From the NCBI GenBank assembly GCA_015680685.1, contig MNCI01005245.1:119299-183298 (forward strand): DNA of 64,000 bases, written 5' to 3'. A program made the position numbers and the translations under genes. Source of the stretch: Gnetum montanum. Taxonomy: Eukaryota; Streptophyta; Gnetopsida; Gnetales; Gnetaceae. The notes below the pieces were generated by a model. It did not search any database. It was given only the letters and a program-made list of their open reading frames with translations, and was not told the DNA's origin. Position 1 is the stretch's first letter, and the number at the start of each line of letters is the position of its first letter. This document shows, piece after piece, positions 11,740 through 22,556 of this stretch.

Positions 11740-12125
11740 ACTAAGTACCCTATTTTGGATAAGATGTAATATTGGGTACCCAATATCGGGTCTGACACGA
11801 TATTAGGTACCTGATATCGAGTCTGACATGATATCGGGTACCTGATATTACATCTATAAAAACTATATATATGCGGCCCCTCTGTGCTACAGAAGTTATT
11901 TTCAACAGTAGATGCAAGGGAAGTTGTTCAAGTTTTCTTTCATGATCTTTAGCAATTCCAAAAACTAAATTCAACCATCAATATTTGGCTTGTTAACGTT
12001 CTGATTTCTTTTTTGATTGAACCTAATTAAACCTAGAGTGTTTAACTTAGTCGTGGGGGAGGGGTACAATAGAATTTGTGCATAACTTTTTCAAAATTTG
12101 CTATCACCCGAAGGATATCATCGAG
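11740..12125 (+). promoter_or_regulatory. Internal promoter-like block upstream of the accessory ORF
   Basis: Three imperfect ~31-bp tandem units at about 11770-11860 carry the palindromes GATATC and GGTACC plus TCTGACA. They are followed by a TATA-like run (CTATAAAAACTATATATATG, about 11853-11872) and a short leader. The motif mix (GATATC, TCTGACAT) is that of the LTR promoters of this family, for example near 49005-49065, yet the block lacks LTR ends, PBS and PPT. It ends at a consensus donor (GAG|GTAAGT) at 12125/12126. A promoter role is inferred. Confidence 0.5.
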
Positions 12126-12388
12126 GTAAGTACTCTTAAGAAATATTAAAAAAATCATACCAAACTAATTTTCCTCCTTCACCCAAATCATTTAAATTAT
12201 TATAGGAGTCACCTAAGTAGATCAGGCCTGACATTAAAACTTTTTAGGGGAACTTCCTTGAAAAATTTCTAACTTTGAAATCACATTAAGCAAAGAATTG
12301 AATCCTTTATTAAAGGCAATGAGTAAGGTATGAGGTAATTGAATTTCTTTAAATAAACTTACTAACAATCAATCTTTGTGTGATTACA
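12126..12388 (+). other. Candidate intron before the accessory ORF
   Basis: A consensus donor GAG|GTAAGTACT at 12126 and an acceptor TGTGTGATTACAG at 12388 bound 263 AT-rich bases. The coding frame of the accessory ORF starts exactly at the acceptor (ATA GCC CCT AAA CAA; ATA for ATG). The second copy (31700, minus) likewise begins ATGGCACCTAAGCAAG straight after ...ATGATCATAG. Confidence 0.5.
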
Positions 12389-15200
12389 GATAGCCCCTAA
12401 ACAAGGACAATAGAGAGAATCTTCTCAAGGTGTAGCCAAACGCTTGAGAAGAGGCTGAGGCGAAGGACCTCATGCGAAACATGCAGAACAGGAGGCACAA
12501 TCATTCAACATCGATCAAGAAACCCTTATCACTACAAAGTCTGGTCAAGCAAAAGGTGGAGAGGTTAGGGCACCAGAACAAGGACAACACCTCACATTAT
12601 TGCTAGAATGTGTTCAAGCCATTCGGAAAAGGTCCATATCCACTGAGGTGATTGTGAAACTTAATTTTTGGCCTTTTACCAAATGCGCCCCTAAACCAGT
12701 CAAGGATCAACTCAAGGGATCTCCACTATGGCCTATCTTTTCAGAAAGTGGAGAATGTTATTTGGGTGAAATCTATCAATTTTGGCATAATAAGGAGGAA
12801 GGAACCACTGTCGATATTGGTGGAATTTTAGTTAACTTCTCCATAAAGGCCATTGCAGAAGTTCTGAATCTTCCAAATACAAGGCCTAAAGTTGCTCATT
12901 TGTCCACTCACTTTGATGCAGATGCCAGAAAAGTATGGTTAAAAAGGACGTACGACAAGNGACTTTGATGCAGATGCCAGAAAAGTATGGTTAAAAAGGA
13001 CGTACGACAAGGAAGACATGACATATGGAGAACTAACCCTTGAAGAGAGAATTTACTTAAAAATTGACACTTATCACATTTTCCCAATGAAGGGGTTGAA
13101 CAAAATTTCTACCTATCGGCCAGAGGAAGTGCAATTTTGATGGGCAAGGTTGATGCCAATTTTCCCCATTTGTATTTAACAAAAATAGTAAGGCGGTTTG
13201 AAGAACGAAAGATAGGAAAGTTCACACTGCCATTTCTATGTCTAATCAAGAAGCTGTGCCGACATGTTGGAATTCTAGGGTACACCAATGACATCCTCAG
13301 AAAAGCTCAAAATGCTTCATATGCTGAGTTACTTAAGCCACCAGCACTAAGAAAAGATGTTGGTAAGACATTGGAGCTTGAACAAGAACAGACAGTTGGG
13401 CCCACTACACCTCAAACAATAGGGCCTAGCCAACTTCTAGACATAAGGCTTAGCCAACAATAAGTAGCAGGGCCTAGCACGTAGCCCATAGGCCAGCAGG
13501 ACTAGCAACCACCACCGTCATCGCAAGATTACCGACCGTTGATGAGCCATCTCAGGGCCATTGTAGAGATGGTCAATTGGGAAAGTAGGGATGGGGCCAA
13601 TCTCTTCAAGGTGATCGATGATGCTATATAGTCCACCATATCAATTAATCGTACAAGGGGTGAGGTCTCAATTCAAATAGGAGGAGGAGAATTGCGTTGG
13701 TCACAACAGATCTCTAGAAATGCTGCATCATTCCAAGTACAATTAGAAACTAGTGAAGGTGCCACAATGGTGGTCATATAGCACTAGGATGTAGTTAGAG
13801 GAGCAGAGGTGGTCGCAGACCACATCAAAGAATCATTTAACATCCCTGTGATCACAGACCACCGACAGATTTCATAGGAGCACATGAGGATGCTTTGGAT
13901 CGCTTGCTACAAACAAGACAAGTAATGATGTCCTTGTTTGACATTCCCCAAGATGTCATAATGGCAAAGTTAGACATCATTTTCAAGAAAAGCTGATCAT
14001 GGTTGAAGTTAGGGTCAAACATGCAGAAGATGAGTTGTGAAGACTCCAAGAAAAGTTTGTTGCCCTACAAGCTAAACAGTGGGATCTGTCCCAACTTATT
14101 GTAGTTGATCAGTTAAAATCATTTAGGATAGAGCAGTTAAATAAACTATTAGTGGAGAATAAAAGGGTGGTAATGGAAAAAGAGAAGGTTGATTGGGATG
14201 CTTCAAAAGCACAAGCTTAGACATATTCACATGCAAAAGTACTCAAGGCCTTACAAGAAGAGAATAAACTCCTTGCTATCGAAAATCTTTAGCTGATGAC
14301 AGTTGAAAAATAGAAGAATCTTCTCAAGAAAAGTTTCCAACAAATGCAAGAACAACTAATAAGAGTTAACCAAGACATAAGTTGCTTAGCTTGAGAGAAT
14401 AGAACCATCTTAATGGAGGAGGTACGTGCCATCCGATGGAAGATGGCCATTGAAATAAGTGCATGGTAAAATGAGGCTAAGTAACATGAAAAATTAAAGG
14501 AACACTTCCACGATTAGGTGGGGATGTATAAGGAGATCATTGAAAAAGAGATCTACATGGCGAAGGACCACCTTAATTCTTTTAGTGCTCAACACATTGA
14601 TTGGCGAGCCATATTGGATACTTATGCCTTCGTCCACCAAGCAGAATTAAAAAGCAGGGACTTGTAGATCCAGGATTTCACAAAATACATGGAGTCGGCA
14701 AATCTGTGGTATGCCAACTTGGCCATGTTAACAGCAGGGTGTCCAAGAACTATGCTAGAGAAGTAGGTAGCTGCGACCTATGCCAAATATGAGACAGAAT
14801 TTGCTGAACTCAAGAAGACATTGCAAAGACTAGAGGTAGCAAACTCTGAACTGGAGGTGGTAAAGGCTAGCTACCAAGGCCAAAAGGATGTAGTAGTAGA
14901 ATTGGCTCAATAGCTTATAGACTATCAGGAATTCAAAGACAAAGCTAAAGCCTATGAGGAGGAGTGATGACTTTTTGTGGCATGGTATGTCAAAGCCAAT
15001 CAAACATTTTTGCACCTACCATGTCCATGGGAAGTGCCAATGCCATCAAACATTGAAACATCAGCATAGACGACACATGATCCTTAGATTGAGGAGGGAA
15101 AACTTCAAGTGCTCCTTCAAAAGTATCCATTTCAGAAGCCTAGAGCACCGGATAAAGGAAAGAAGCCCATGGAGGAGCCACTGTCACCAAGAACCACATG
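12389..15200 (+). pseudogene. Accessory coiled-coil ORF of the gypsy family (copy 1)
   Basis: About 930 codons in essentially one frame, broken by stops (many TAG) and a few shifts. The N-terminal ~250 residues contain FWPFTKCAPKP, GECYLGEIYQFWHNKEE and NFSIKAIAEVLNLPNTRPK. This pattern resembles the 'putative plant transposon protein' domain of plant retroelement accessory ORFs (ELVREFY...NLP type). The middle is Pro/Gln-rich (13370-13530). From about 14040 to 15000 it is strongly heptad-like and Glu/Lys/Leu/Gln-rich (LQEKFVALQAKQWDL; FAELKKTLQRLEVANSELEV), a long coiled coil. It ends near PDKGKKPMEEPLSPRTT. No membrane segment or signal peptide was seen, unlike env-like ORFs. A close homologue in the same frame lies at 31700-28830. 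Function is unknown; structural or Gag-associated roles are guesses. A one-base gap at 12960 sits inside it. Confidence 0.72.
12910..13011. other. One-N gap with duplicated edges (assembly artefact)
   Basis: The 50 bases at 12910-12959 are repeated at 12962-13011 on either side of a single N at 12960. This is what remains when two contigs with overlapping ends are joined without merging. The apparent duplication in the coding frame should not be taken as biological. Confidence 0.85.
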
Positions 15201-15340
15201 AGTTTCAAAAAAAATTTGTATTGGTGTCTAGATTTTGTTTTGTCTAGTCCCACACTGTGGCATGAAATAATCCATAGTCATTCAATAATCAAATGAACTT
15301 GTTCCTCATTTTGTTTGACTTAAGGATGAGCTTTTATTTA

Positions 15341-15352
15341 GTTGTGGGGGTA
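15341..15352 (+). other. Polypurine tract
   Basis: TTGTGGGGGTA lies directly before the LTR start at 15353. It matches the tracts next to the LTRs ending at 49075 and 37320 (CATGGGGGTA and CGTGGGGGTA on minus). It marks 15353-16197 as the 3' LTR of the element to its left. Confidence 0.8.
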
Positions 15353-16197
15353 TGATGAATAATGGTTTGCCAGGCCTCGGTACACAATATTGGGTATGCA
15401 ATATCGCAGCTTGGGTACGATATCATGATTCTTGTATTAGCCTATAAATATAGCACTCAGGTACATGGGGAGGAGGCATTAGAATCATTAGGAGTCTTGA
15501 GTCTTTTGGGTCAAGTCTTTTATCAATCTTTAGTTCTTTTCCCAAGTGTATGCCCATAGTGTGATGCTTGTAATTGTACGTAACCTTTGTTTGAGTGTGA
15601 CATACTTGGACACGCACACGATTGGTAATAAAGATTGAGATTACTCCATCATTGTAGCATTCACTTAGCTTTTAATTATTTAATTGTTAATTAATTATTG
15701 TTGTTTTCTTAGTTAATATTTATTTTATCATCATTTACTATTCCTTTTGTTAACATGGAATGAGTATATCCTAATCACAAATATTTAAGTGTAACTACAT
15801 GGTAACCCAATAGCGTATCAAGTAGTGTCTTGAGTGATGTGCACTTGGTAATCCTATAAGTAGTACACGAAATCCAAGATGCATATGGATGATTAGGGAT
15901 GGATGCTCATCACACTTAGGCTAGCTTAGATTTTATTTTCTATTACTTATTAGCTTAATTAAGTTATTTCTCATTGTCCTTAGGAGTAGCATAGTAGTAG
16001 AAACCACATCATACACCTCACTCTGGACTAAACCATACGTGACAAAGCAAATACTAGTTCATGTGGGAAGACAGTGAACTACGATCAACGTATAGTTGTC
16101 TAGGTGCCACAACTAGTCCGTCCATAGAGTTTGACCGGATCACGCATACACGCTTGTATTTGTATGGTTTATTGTAGGGGTACCTCCCCACTCATCA
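15353..16197 (+). repeat. Gypsy LTR shared by two elements
   Basis: An 845-bp LTR running TGATGAATAATGG to CCCCACTCATCA. Its promoter has CAATATCGC and GATATCATG motifs before a TATA box (CTATAAATATAGC near 15443). A polypurine tract adjoins its left end and a primer binding site its right end. It thus serves as 3' LTR for the element at 9314-15352 and 5' LTR for the gag unit at 16330-18710. Confidence 0.85.
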
Positions 16198-16198
16198 T

Positions 16199-16216
16199 TA
16201 GCATCATTACCAGGAA
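16199..16216 (+). other. Primer binding site, tRNA-Asp type (decayed)
   Basis: TAGCATCATTACCAGGAA starts one base after the LTR end. It equals the tRNA-Asp complement (TGGCGCCGTTGCCGGGGA) with only transitions (G to A, C to T), as expected from decay of methylated cytosines on both strands. Confidence 0.72.
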
Positions 16217-16329
16217 TGGTGCTAGTGATCTAGATTAGTTATATTATAAATGATCATTGTAAAAGTATTAACAATTTATCTTTTAGGAAAAATTAATATT
16301 TAGTCTCATACATATTATTAACTAAAAAT

Positions 16330-18710
16330 ATGTCTTATTCACATAGGGTCGATAGTCCATCACATGATGACCCTTACTATTAAAGATGACATTTAGTTAT
16401 TGTAGACAGTCCTAGAGGAGATGAAATAAGTCCTAGAATAAGAAGAGTCTCAAGGCCTAGGACCTTTAGCAAAACCTAGAATAAATGAGCCAAGGGACCA
16501 TAGGGCAAGATATATGAGTCATGGTGGTTCTCTTAGTTTACAATCTTCCTCTTCATCTTCACCATCTAGTTCTAATGAAGATGAATGTAGGTATAAAGAT
16601 AGAGTTTCACAAAGGGTTCAAGATGAAGGTATAAATATAGATCAAAGACAATATATAAGGTACCAAGTAGAGCATAGATGAGATCATCATAATTAGATAA
16701 ATAGAAATAGAGATTATGATCATAGCATGTTTGATGATGATGAACCCTTGTTGGCTACTAGAAGCATGATATAGATCAAGGAGATAGTTAGAATACCCCA
16801 CAGGCATTAAAGGGAAAGGCACATTAAATAAATTTATATGAATAAGCTTCCTAACTTTGAAAGTGGCTATAATTCTAATCCAAGACATCATTTACAAGCT
16901 CTCCATGATGCTTGTGCCTTGCAAAGTATTGAAAGTAAGTTGCAAAAGCTTAGGTTAATTCTTAGGACACTAATAAAAGAAGCTTTAAGTTGGTATAGAT
17001 TGTTCAAACCAGATTTAATTTGTTGTTGGTTCACAATGGTTGAGCTCTTTAATGAGAAATATCAAGTCTATTCAAGAGTGTCTAATCTAATGAGACAAAT
17101 TCAAGGATGAAAGTAAGAAAACCATAAATCTCTTAATACAACCTTGGGAAAATAATATTCTCTACTACATAGATGCTTAGGTCATGGATTTTCTCAGAAT
17201 GAGCATCTTCGTCATATCATAGATAGGATTCATAACTAAATGAGGGAGATTCTTGGAATCTATGCCCAAGGAAGATTATCACATTTGAAGACCCATCAGA
17301 TACAAAGGCTAATTGAACAAGTCAACAAAGAAGAAGGAGAGTTGTGCAAAAGTAAGAGCATAAAGAAATATAACCAAGGTCCAACTCTTTACAAAAAGGA
17401 GGTCCATATTTATGATCAAGAAGAAGAGATAGCTCTTGATGAAGTGATTTCACATAAAACCTTGCCAATACAAAAGTTCATCATTGAGATTATAGCAAGG
17501 GTATATAAGATGTGGAAATGAAGAAATGAAAAAGTTACTCTGAAAATCATAGAGGAGAATGTAAAGGAGGTAGAATTATTAGACCAAGACAAGAAGAGAA
17601 AAAAATAAGGAAACAAGTAGGGATACTTATTTGGAAAAAAAGGAAAAGTAACTATAGTAGAAGAGGTTGTAGACTTAGATTTAGAGAAGAAGGATGAATG
17701 TGACATCTATCAATATGAACATCCAAATGACTATTGCCTAGTTATGTTACATCTATAATAGTTTGGGACTTTTTCTTTGAATCCCAAGTTTGTGGAATAG
17801 CAAATGCTCAAGAGACTACCTTATCCATAAAGAAAATTATAGAAAGTCCTAAAACTAATTGTATTATCTAGGTGGGACTTCTTCTCAATCTCAATACTAC
17901 TATAAACAATAATGGAAAAATCCATTATCGTGGGGGATGCTATCATCAAACCAGCAATATCCTTATCACAAGTCAAATCCTTATGGATACTAAGTTCAAT
18001 AATATGTATTTCCTAATGGTTTTATTGCCCATGCCTCAACTCACCACTACTATCCTTGTGAATATCATCAACCCACAACATGTCCTATAAAATTACCATC
18101 CCATACTTCTCATCATTGTTCATATTCTCAATACTCTCATATTCCCCTCCAACATATGTCACCACCAACAATGTAGAAAGAATTGAGACCACAACCTTAA
18201 TAGAAGAATGCCACTTGTGTTATGAACATACAAAGGAACAATAGTATTAGTAGCCATGAGCACAAGACTCATAAACATTCTTTCTTTAGGATAGTTTCCA
18301 CATGTGTAATAAAACTAGTAGACTTACTAGCTCATCAAAACCAATGCATGGCCAATATGGTGCAACTTCCTTTCTTACAAAAATAATGCCTTCCAATCCT
18401 ATGGAAAAGCTAATAACTATCACCACTCTAAAACAAAACATGAAAGTTGAACAGGACATTGTGAAGAGATAGAAAATATCATGCATTACTAATAATGATA
18501 AAGGATGCAATTGCAAGTTGAGATTTCAAAGAATTAGCATAATTGCTATACCAATCCACAATAAACTTGAGGAATAAATGTATGCAAAAACATGTTTGCA
18601 TTGTAGGTACTATACCAAAAGACACCCAGTGGCTAGGAAGTGAAAATGTCAAACCATCCAAAATGTGCATGGAAACATTCAACCCACTTATTAGCTCTTG
18701 TGCTAAGAAA
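16330..18710 (+). pseudogene. Ty3/gypsy gag, degraded, cut by the gap at its 3' end
   Basis: Starts MSYSHRVDSPSHDD, like the Gag of element D (MSSSHRVDSP). The Gag core at 16838-17110 reads LPNFESGYNSNPRHHLQALH, then ALSWYR and ELFNEKYQVYSRVSNL, as in other Retrotrans_gag proteins. The next open part (17240-17521) has IYAQGRLSHLKTHQIQRLIE and a Lys/Glu-rich linker. The zinc-knuckle block near 17700 is eroded to CDIYQYEHPN. A His/Asn-rich tail ends with GTIPKDTQWLGSE near 18620. Stops and shifts throughout make it non-coding. The N-terminal part is shorter and more eroded than in G and H. Confidence 0.8.
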
Positions 18711-18766
18711 ATGAAATAAACAAAAAATTACAAAAGCACATCTTATGTGTGGATTGAGAGCTTAGG

Positions 18767-18795
18767 NNNNNNNNNNNNNNNNNNNNNNNNNNNNN
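18767..18795. other. Assembly gap (29 N)
   Basis: A run of 29 N separates the gag tail from a copia-type LTR. The true length is unknown; the first ~25 bases of the LTR and its junction are lost here. Confidence 0.95.
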
Positions 18796-19856
18796 GTTGA
18801 ATAATTTACCCAATTGCAATTGCACCTGTCACACAAAAACCCCAAATTTTACATGGTTTTCCAACTTGGGTACTTCCACACTTGAAGGGTAGAATCCATG
18901 CACACCTTTGGACTTTGTTTCTTTAAAAATGTGGTTTGAAGGGTATCACACCATATACAAGATTTGAACTCTACACCAGATTGTTTTATCGCTATGAAAC
19001 CACTCAACCTTGAAAGGTCCCAATAAGCTCAAAATGTGTTTTCAAGGATCCCACAACCTTTAAAAAATTGAGCTCTACTTCAGAGTGTTTTAACACTACA
19101 AAATCACTCAATCCTGTAGGATTCGGACAAGCTCAATGAGGATTCCTTCTCACAAGAAGCACATCAACCCCGTAGGGAAACAAGGAAAAGAAAAAGATAC
19201 AAGGAAAGAATGTACTAAATTTACAAGTCCTTATCATTGAAGCTTAGTAAAACATACAACCAAAAAATGATGTTACAGTGAAGAACAAGAATACAATAAC
19301 ATAGATGAGACAATGATTGATTTGATGTGAACAGTGCTTGCATAATTCCCAAGAATTTGGTATCTTCTTGTAGTCTTTGAGTTTTTGAAGACTCTTTGGA
19401 ATTTGTACAACAACTACCAAACAGCTAGTATAGACATCTCCTTTGAAGTTCGGATGTCTATCTAATATTGGCTTTAATTTATGAGAGATGTCTTATTAGA
19501 AAATGGGATGTCTTATGTGGGACATCTTTGGGAAGACATCTTTTTTAGGATAGAGATGTCTACTATTTCTGGGAGACATCTCCTTAACTTTTTTGTTCTA
19601 TCTTCTAAGGCTTTCTTCCATCAATTTGTCTTCTTGCTAGTCCTTGGAGCATCTTCATTTGGTTTGTAGCCTTTGTTTTTGTCCATGCTCTCATCTTGGC
19701 CTATGTAGTCTTTACTTTGTCTTTTCATTGTAGATCTTATTTCTCTTGAGTTCTTAGTTTTGAAGTTCTTCTTCATGTCTTGTAAACACATCATCCAAAA
19801 CAAACATTCTATGCTCTCCATTTTTCTTAAGGTTTTGAGATACCAAAAGGTTAACA
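18796..19856 (-). repeat. Ty1/copia-type LTR, third copy (partial)
   Basis: Matches the LTRs at 21445-22536 and 26897-27602 along its length (AACTTGGGTAC, GGTCCCAACAAGCTCAA-type blocks) and ends in the same ...CCAAAAGGTTAACA, the minus-strand TGTTAACC start. It contains eight AGATGTCT/AGACATCT-type motifs at about 19430-19585. Its left end is in the gap. No PPT is visible on the right, so it is a solo LTR or a 5' LTR whose element is lost. Confidence 0.75.
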
Positions 19857-21060
19857 TTATGCCCTAACCATACACTAGAAGAAAGTAATGAACAAGGAGA
19901 CTTAAAAACTAAAATAGAACATAAAAAAGAAAATATAGTTGGACCTTCTCAAATAGAAATAATTTCTAATCTAGTTGGATGTATGTCTCCAAATGATTAA
20001 AACCTGATTATCATCTATATTAAATGGGCTAACAAGTGAAAACACAAATAACTAAAGATGCTAAATGGGAAACCTATCATGTATGATCCATGGAATGTGT
20101 AATCCATTTTCCGAATGCTCACCCATAAGTTTAGTCATGGGGGAGATGCACCATCCTAAAACAAGAACTGATAAGTGCATTTTTCACTTTTTATTTTATA
20201 ATTTTTAGTCCTTTTTCTATTTTTGATATTTTGTTATTTCTTCAAAATTTTCCAATTCTTAGTATGTTTTCCATTTCTTATAATTTTCCTTTTCTTTATA
20301 ACTTTATATTTTTCATAGTCACTTACTTTATGATTTTGCAGATATTTACTATGTTTTTATCAGTAACATTGCTAGTCATGATGCAAAAATAAATACTATG
20401 CATTGGGTTTTTGTCCTATGCTATTAAGATGATTGGATAAATAATTATGTAAAGTAGTGAGACCACATCATCCATCTCTCTAGTTTCTATAAATAAGAGG
20501 TTTTTATCATGAAAGCAATATGGTTCTTCTAACATGAAACTAAAATTAACTCATGATTATTGTGCCTTAAGGAAAAGGGGAAGAACAAAGGAGGAATGGA
20601 AAAGGACGTGGCATTAAGGGCACTTGCTAATTCTTTGTACTTCCTTTATGGGTCTTACTACCTCATGTATTTATGTCATTACTAATGTTTTAATTTTAAT
20701 GGAAGCATGTTCTTGAATAAGTGTTGTCTTAACAATGAGGTGTTAGCCTAGTAGTAAGACACTTGATTTGGAAGCTCTAGGTCATGGGTTTGATTCTAGT
20801 GGGCAATGTTGAGTTATATAAAGTTCTAATTAGATTATATATCTTGGGGTATATCTATGTTTCACTTCTTTCAAGTTCCCACACCCCTCTTATACAAGTA
20901 TTGTCTTGCCATGTCATTAGAAAGACATGTTATCCATGCTTGAAGATAGTCCTTTGATAAGGAATTCATAAATCCTAATGAATTAATTCACTAAAGAAAA
21001 TTGATTCTTGAGGTACCACCGAAAAGAAATATTACCCATGCCTGAAGGTACTCCTATGGT
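19857..21060 (+). other. Gypsy 3' noncoding remnant
   Basis: Carries TTTAGTCATGGGGGAGATG near 20130, the T-rich stretch (20170-20340) and ATTACCCATGCCTGAAGGT near 21036, in the order seen at 10330-10890 and in element H. It is probably the far end of the gag-bearing element starting at 16199, split by the copia LTR and with pol lost. No coding frame was recognised. Confidence 0.45.
20733..20890 (+). repeat. tRNA-derived SINE
   Basis: Box A TAGCCTAGTAGTAAG (20744-20758) and box B GGGTTTGATTC (20786-20796) are well kept at close to tRNA spacing, with a T-rich body behind. The best-preserved SINE head in the window, inserted in the gypsy 3' remnant. Confidence 0.68.
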
Positions 21061-21092
21061 GGGATTAGCATTATTTTTGAGGCTAGAAAGAT

Positions 21093-21118
21093 ACACACAC
21101 ACACACACACACACACAC
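21093..21118 (+). repeat. (AC)13 microsatellite
   Basis: Thirteen uninterrupted AC units, the only long perfect dinucleotide run noticed in the window; a possible length-polymorphic marker. Confidence 0.97.
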
Positions 21119-21444
21119 CTTACAAGATCAAACTATACAAAAATCCATGTCAAATAAAAGACCAAACAGAGACATCAATTTATAAAACTACATATCTCTA
21201 CATAAACCAAAAATTTGTACTACTATCCCAATATACAAAAATATAAAAGGAATATATATAAAAGAACAATAAGGTCATGCAAATATGAATAATCTATAGA
21301 AAACTGTAAATGAAGATATACATCAATTGATCCCCATAGAAATCCCTCTTCTCATTCCTCTTAGTGCTATCCGACACCCCTATAACCTCAACTTGTAACT
21401 AAATAAAGTTTGTATAAAACTAAGTAAAAAGCCTTTACAGTTTT
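21119..21444. other. Unassigned AT-rich stretch
   Basis: No open frame, repeat or promoter motif was recognised between the microsatellite and the copia-type LTR. Confidence 0.4.
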
Positions 21445-22536
21445 TGAGGATTGTTAACTTAGAAGGGAGGTTGAATAAGTTCTCCAATTAAAAGAAATAC
21501 AACCATCAAAAAGCACCCATAATTTTTACATGGTTCCCCAACTTGGGTACCTCCACACTTAGAGGGTAGAATCTTTGCATACCTTTAGACTTTATTCCTT
21601 AGAAAAATGTGATTTCAAGGATACCACAACCTTTACAAGATTTGAGCTTCACTTGGAGTGTTTTCTTACTAGAGAAACACTTAACTCCGCAAGGTCCCAA
21701 CAAGCTCAAAATGTGGTTTAAAGGATTCCACAACCTTTACAAAATGTGAGCTTTGCTCTAGAGTGTTTTGTTGCTAAAAACCACTCAACCCCTCAAGGTC
21801 CTGACAAGCTTAATGAAGACGCATTCCCACAAGAAGTACATCAACCCCTTTGGATTACAAGAAAGTAGAAAAGAATCAAGAAAAGAGTATAACTCAATTT
21901 ACAAATTCCTTGCAATGAAGGCTTTCAAAACATTCAACACAATATAGATGATTGGAACAATGAAGAATAAAATAAATTCACTTGAGGCTCATAATGCTTG
22001 ATATTCAATGAACAATGCTTATACATTTCCCAAGAATTTTACATTCTCTCCTTTGAGTTTTTAAAAACTCCATGGAATTCATGCAATGATTATGAAATGG
22101 CTAGCTTAGATGTCTAATTCATAGTTTAGACATCTATCTGTAATCAGCCTCAGTTCAAGAGAGACATCTACCTAGAAATGTAGATGTTTACACTTAGATG
22201 TCTACCCTTAGATGTCTATCTTAGGGGGTAGACATCTATTCTCAATTGGAAATGTCTACCTTGTAAGACCACTTTAATTTCTAGTGCATTCCTCTATCAT
22301 TTTGACATCTCAGTAGTCCTTAGAACGTCTTCATTTGGCTCATAGAATCTATTTGAATTCTAGCTCTCATCGTTTCTTCTTAGCTCTGATTTTGACATCT
22401 TGACATAACTTTCATTCTAGCTCAACTCTTCTTTTGAAGTATTAGCGTGATATGTTCCTTCTTAGTCTTGTAAGACTACAAGTACATTTCTACATTCTTC
22501 ATTTTCTCTAAGGTTTTGACATACCAAAGGTTAATA
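21445..22536 (-). repeat. 3' LTR of element F, with an ATGTCT motif array
   Basis: About 1092 bp. At 22108-22258 it has a cluster of AGATGTCTA and its inverse (T)AGACATCTA: six clear and two near copies in 150 bp, alternating in direction. Such an array upstream of the start site suggests a dimeric regulator site. The array is thinner in the other LTR, which is shorter. Confidence 0.75.
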
Positions 22537-22552
22537 ATCATCCCCTTTTTGT
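22537..22552 (-). other. Polypurine tract of element F
   Basis: Minus strand AAAAAGGGGATGAT directly before the LTR 5' end at 22536, as required for a 3' LTR in this orientation. Confidence 0.65.
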
Positions 22553-22556
22553 TGAT

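Noticed and set aside
11740-12125. Treating the internal promoter-like block as an ordinary inserted LTR
   Set aside because: No TGATGA/TCATCA ends, no PBS and no target duplication were found, and a comparable block occupies the same place in element D.
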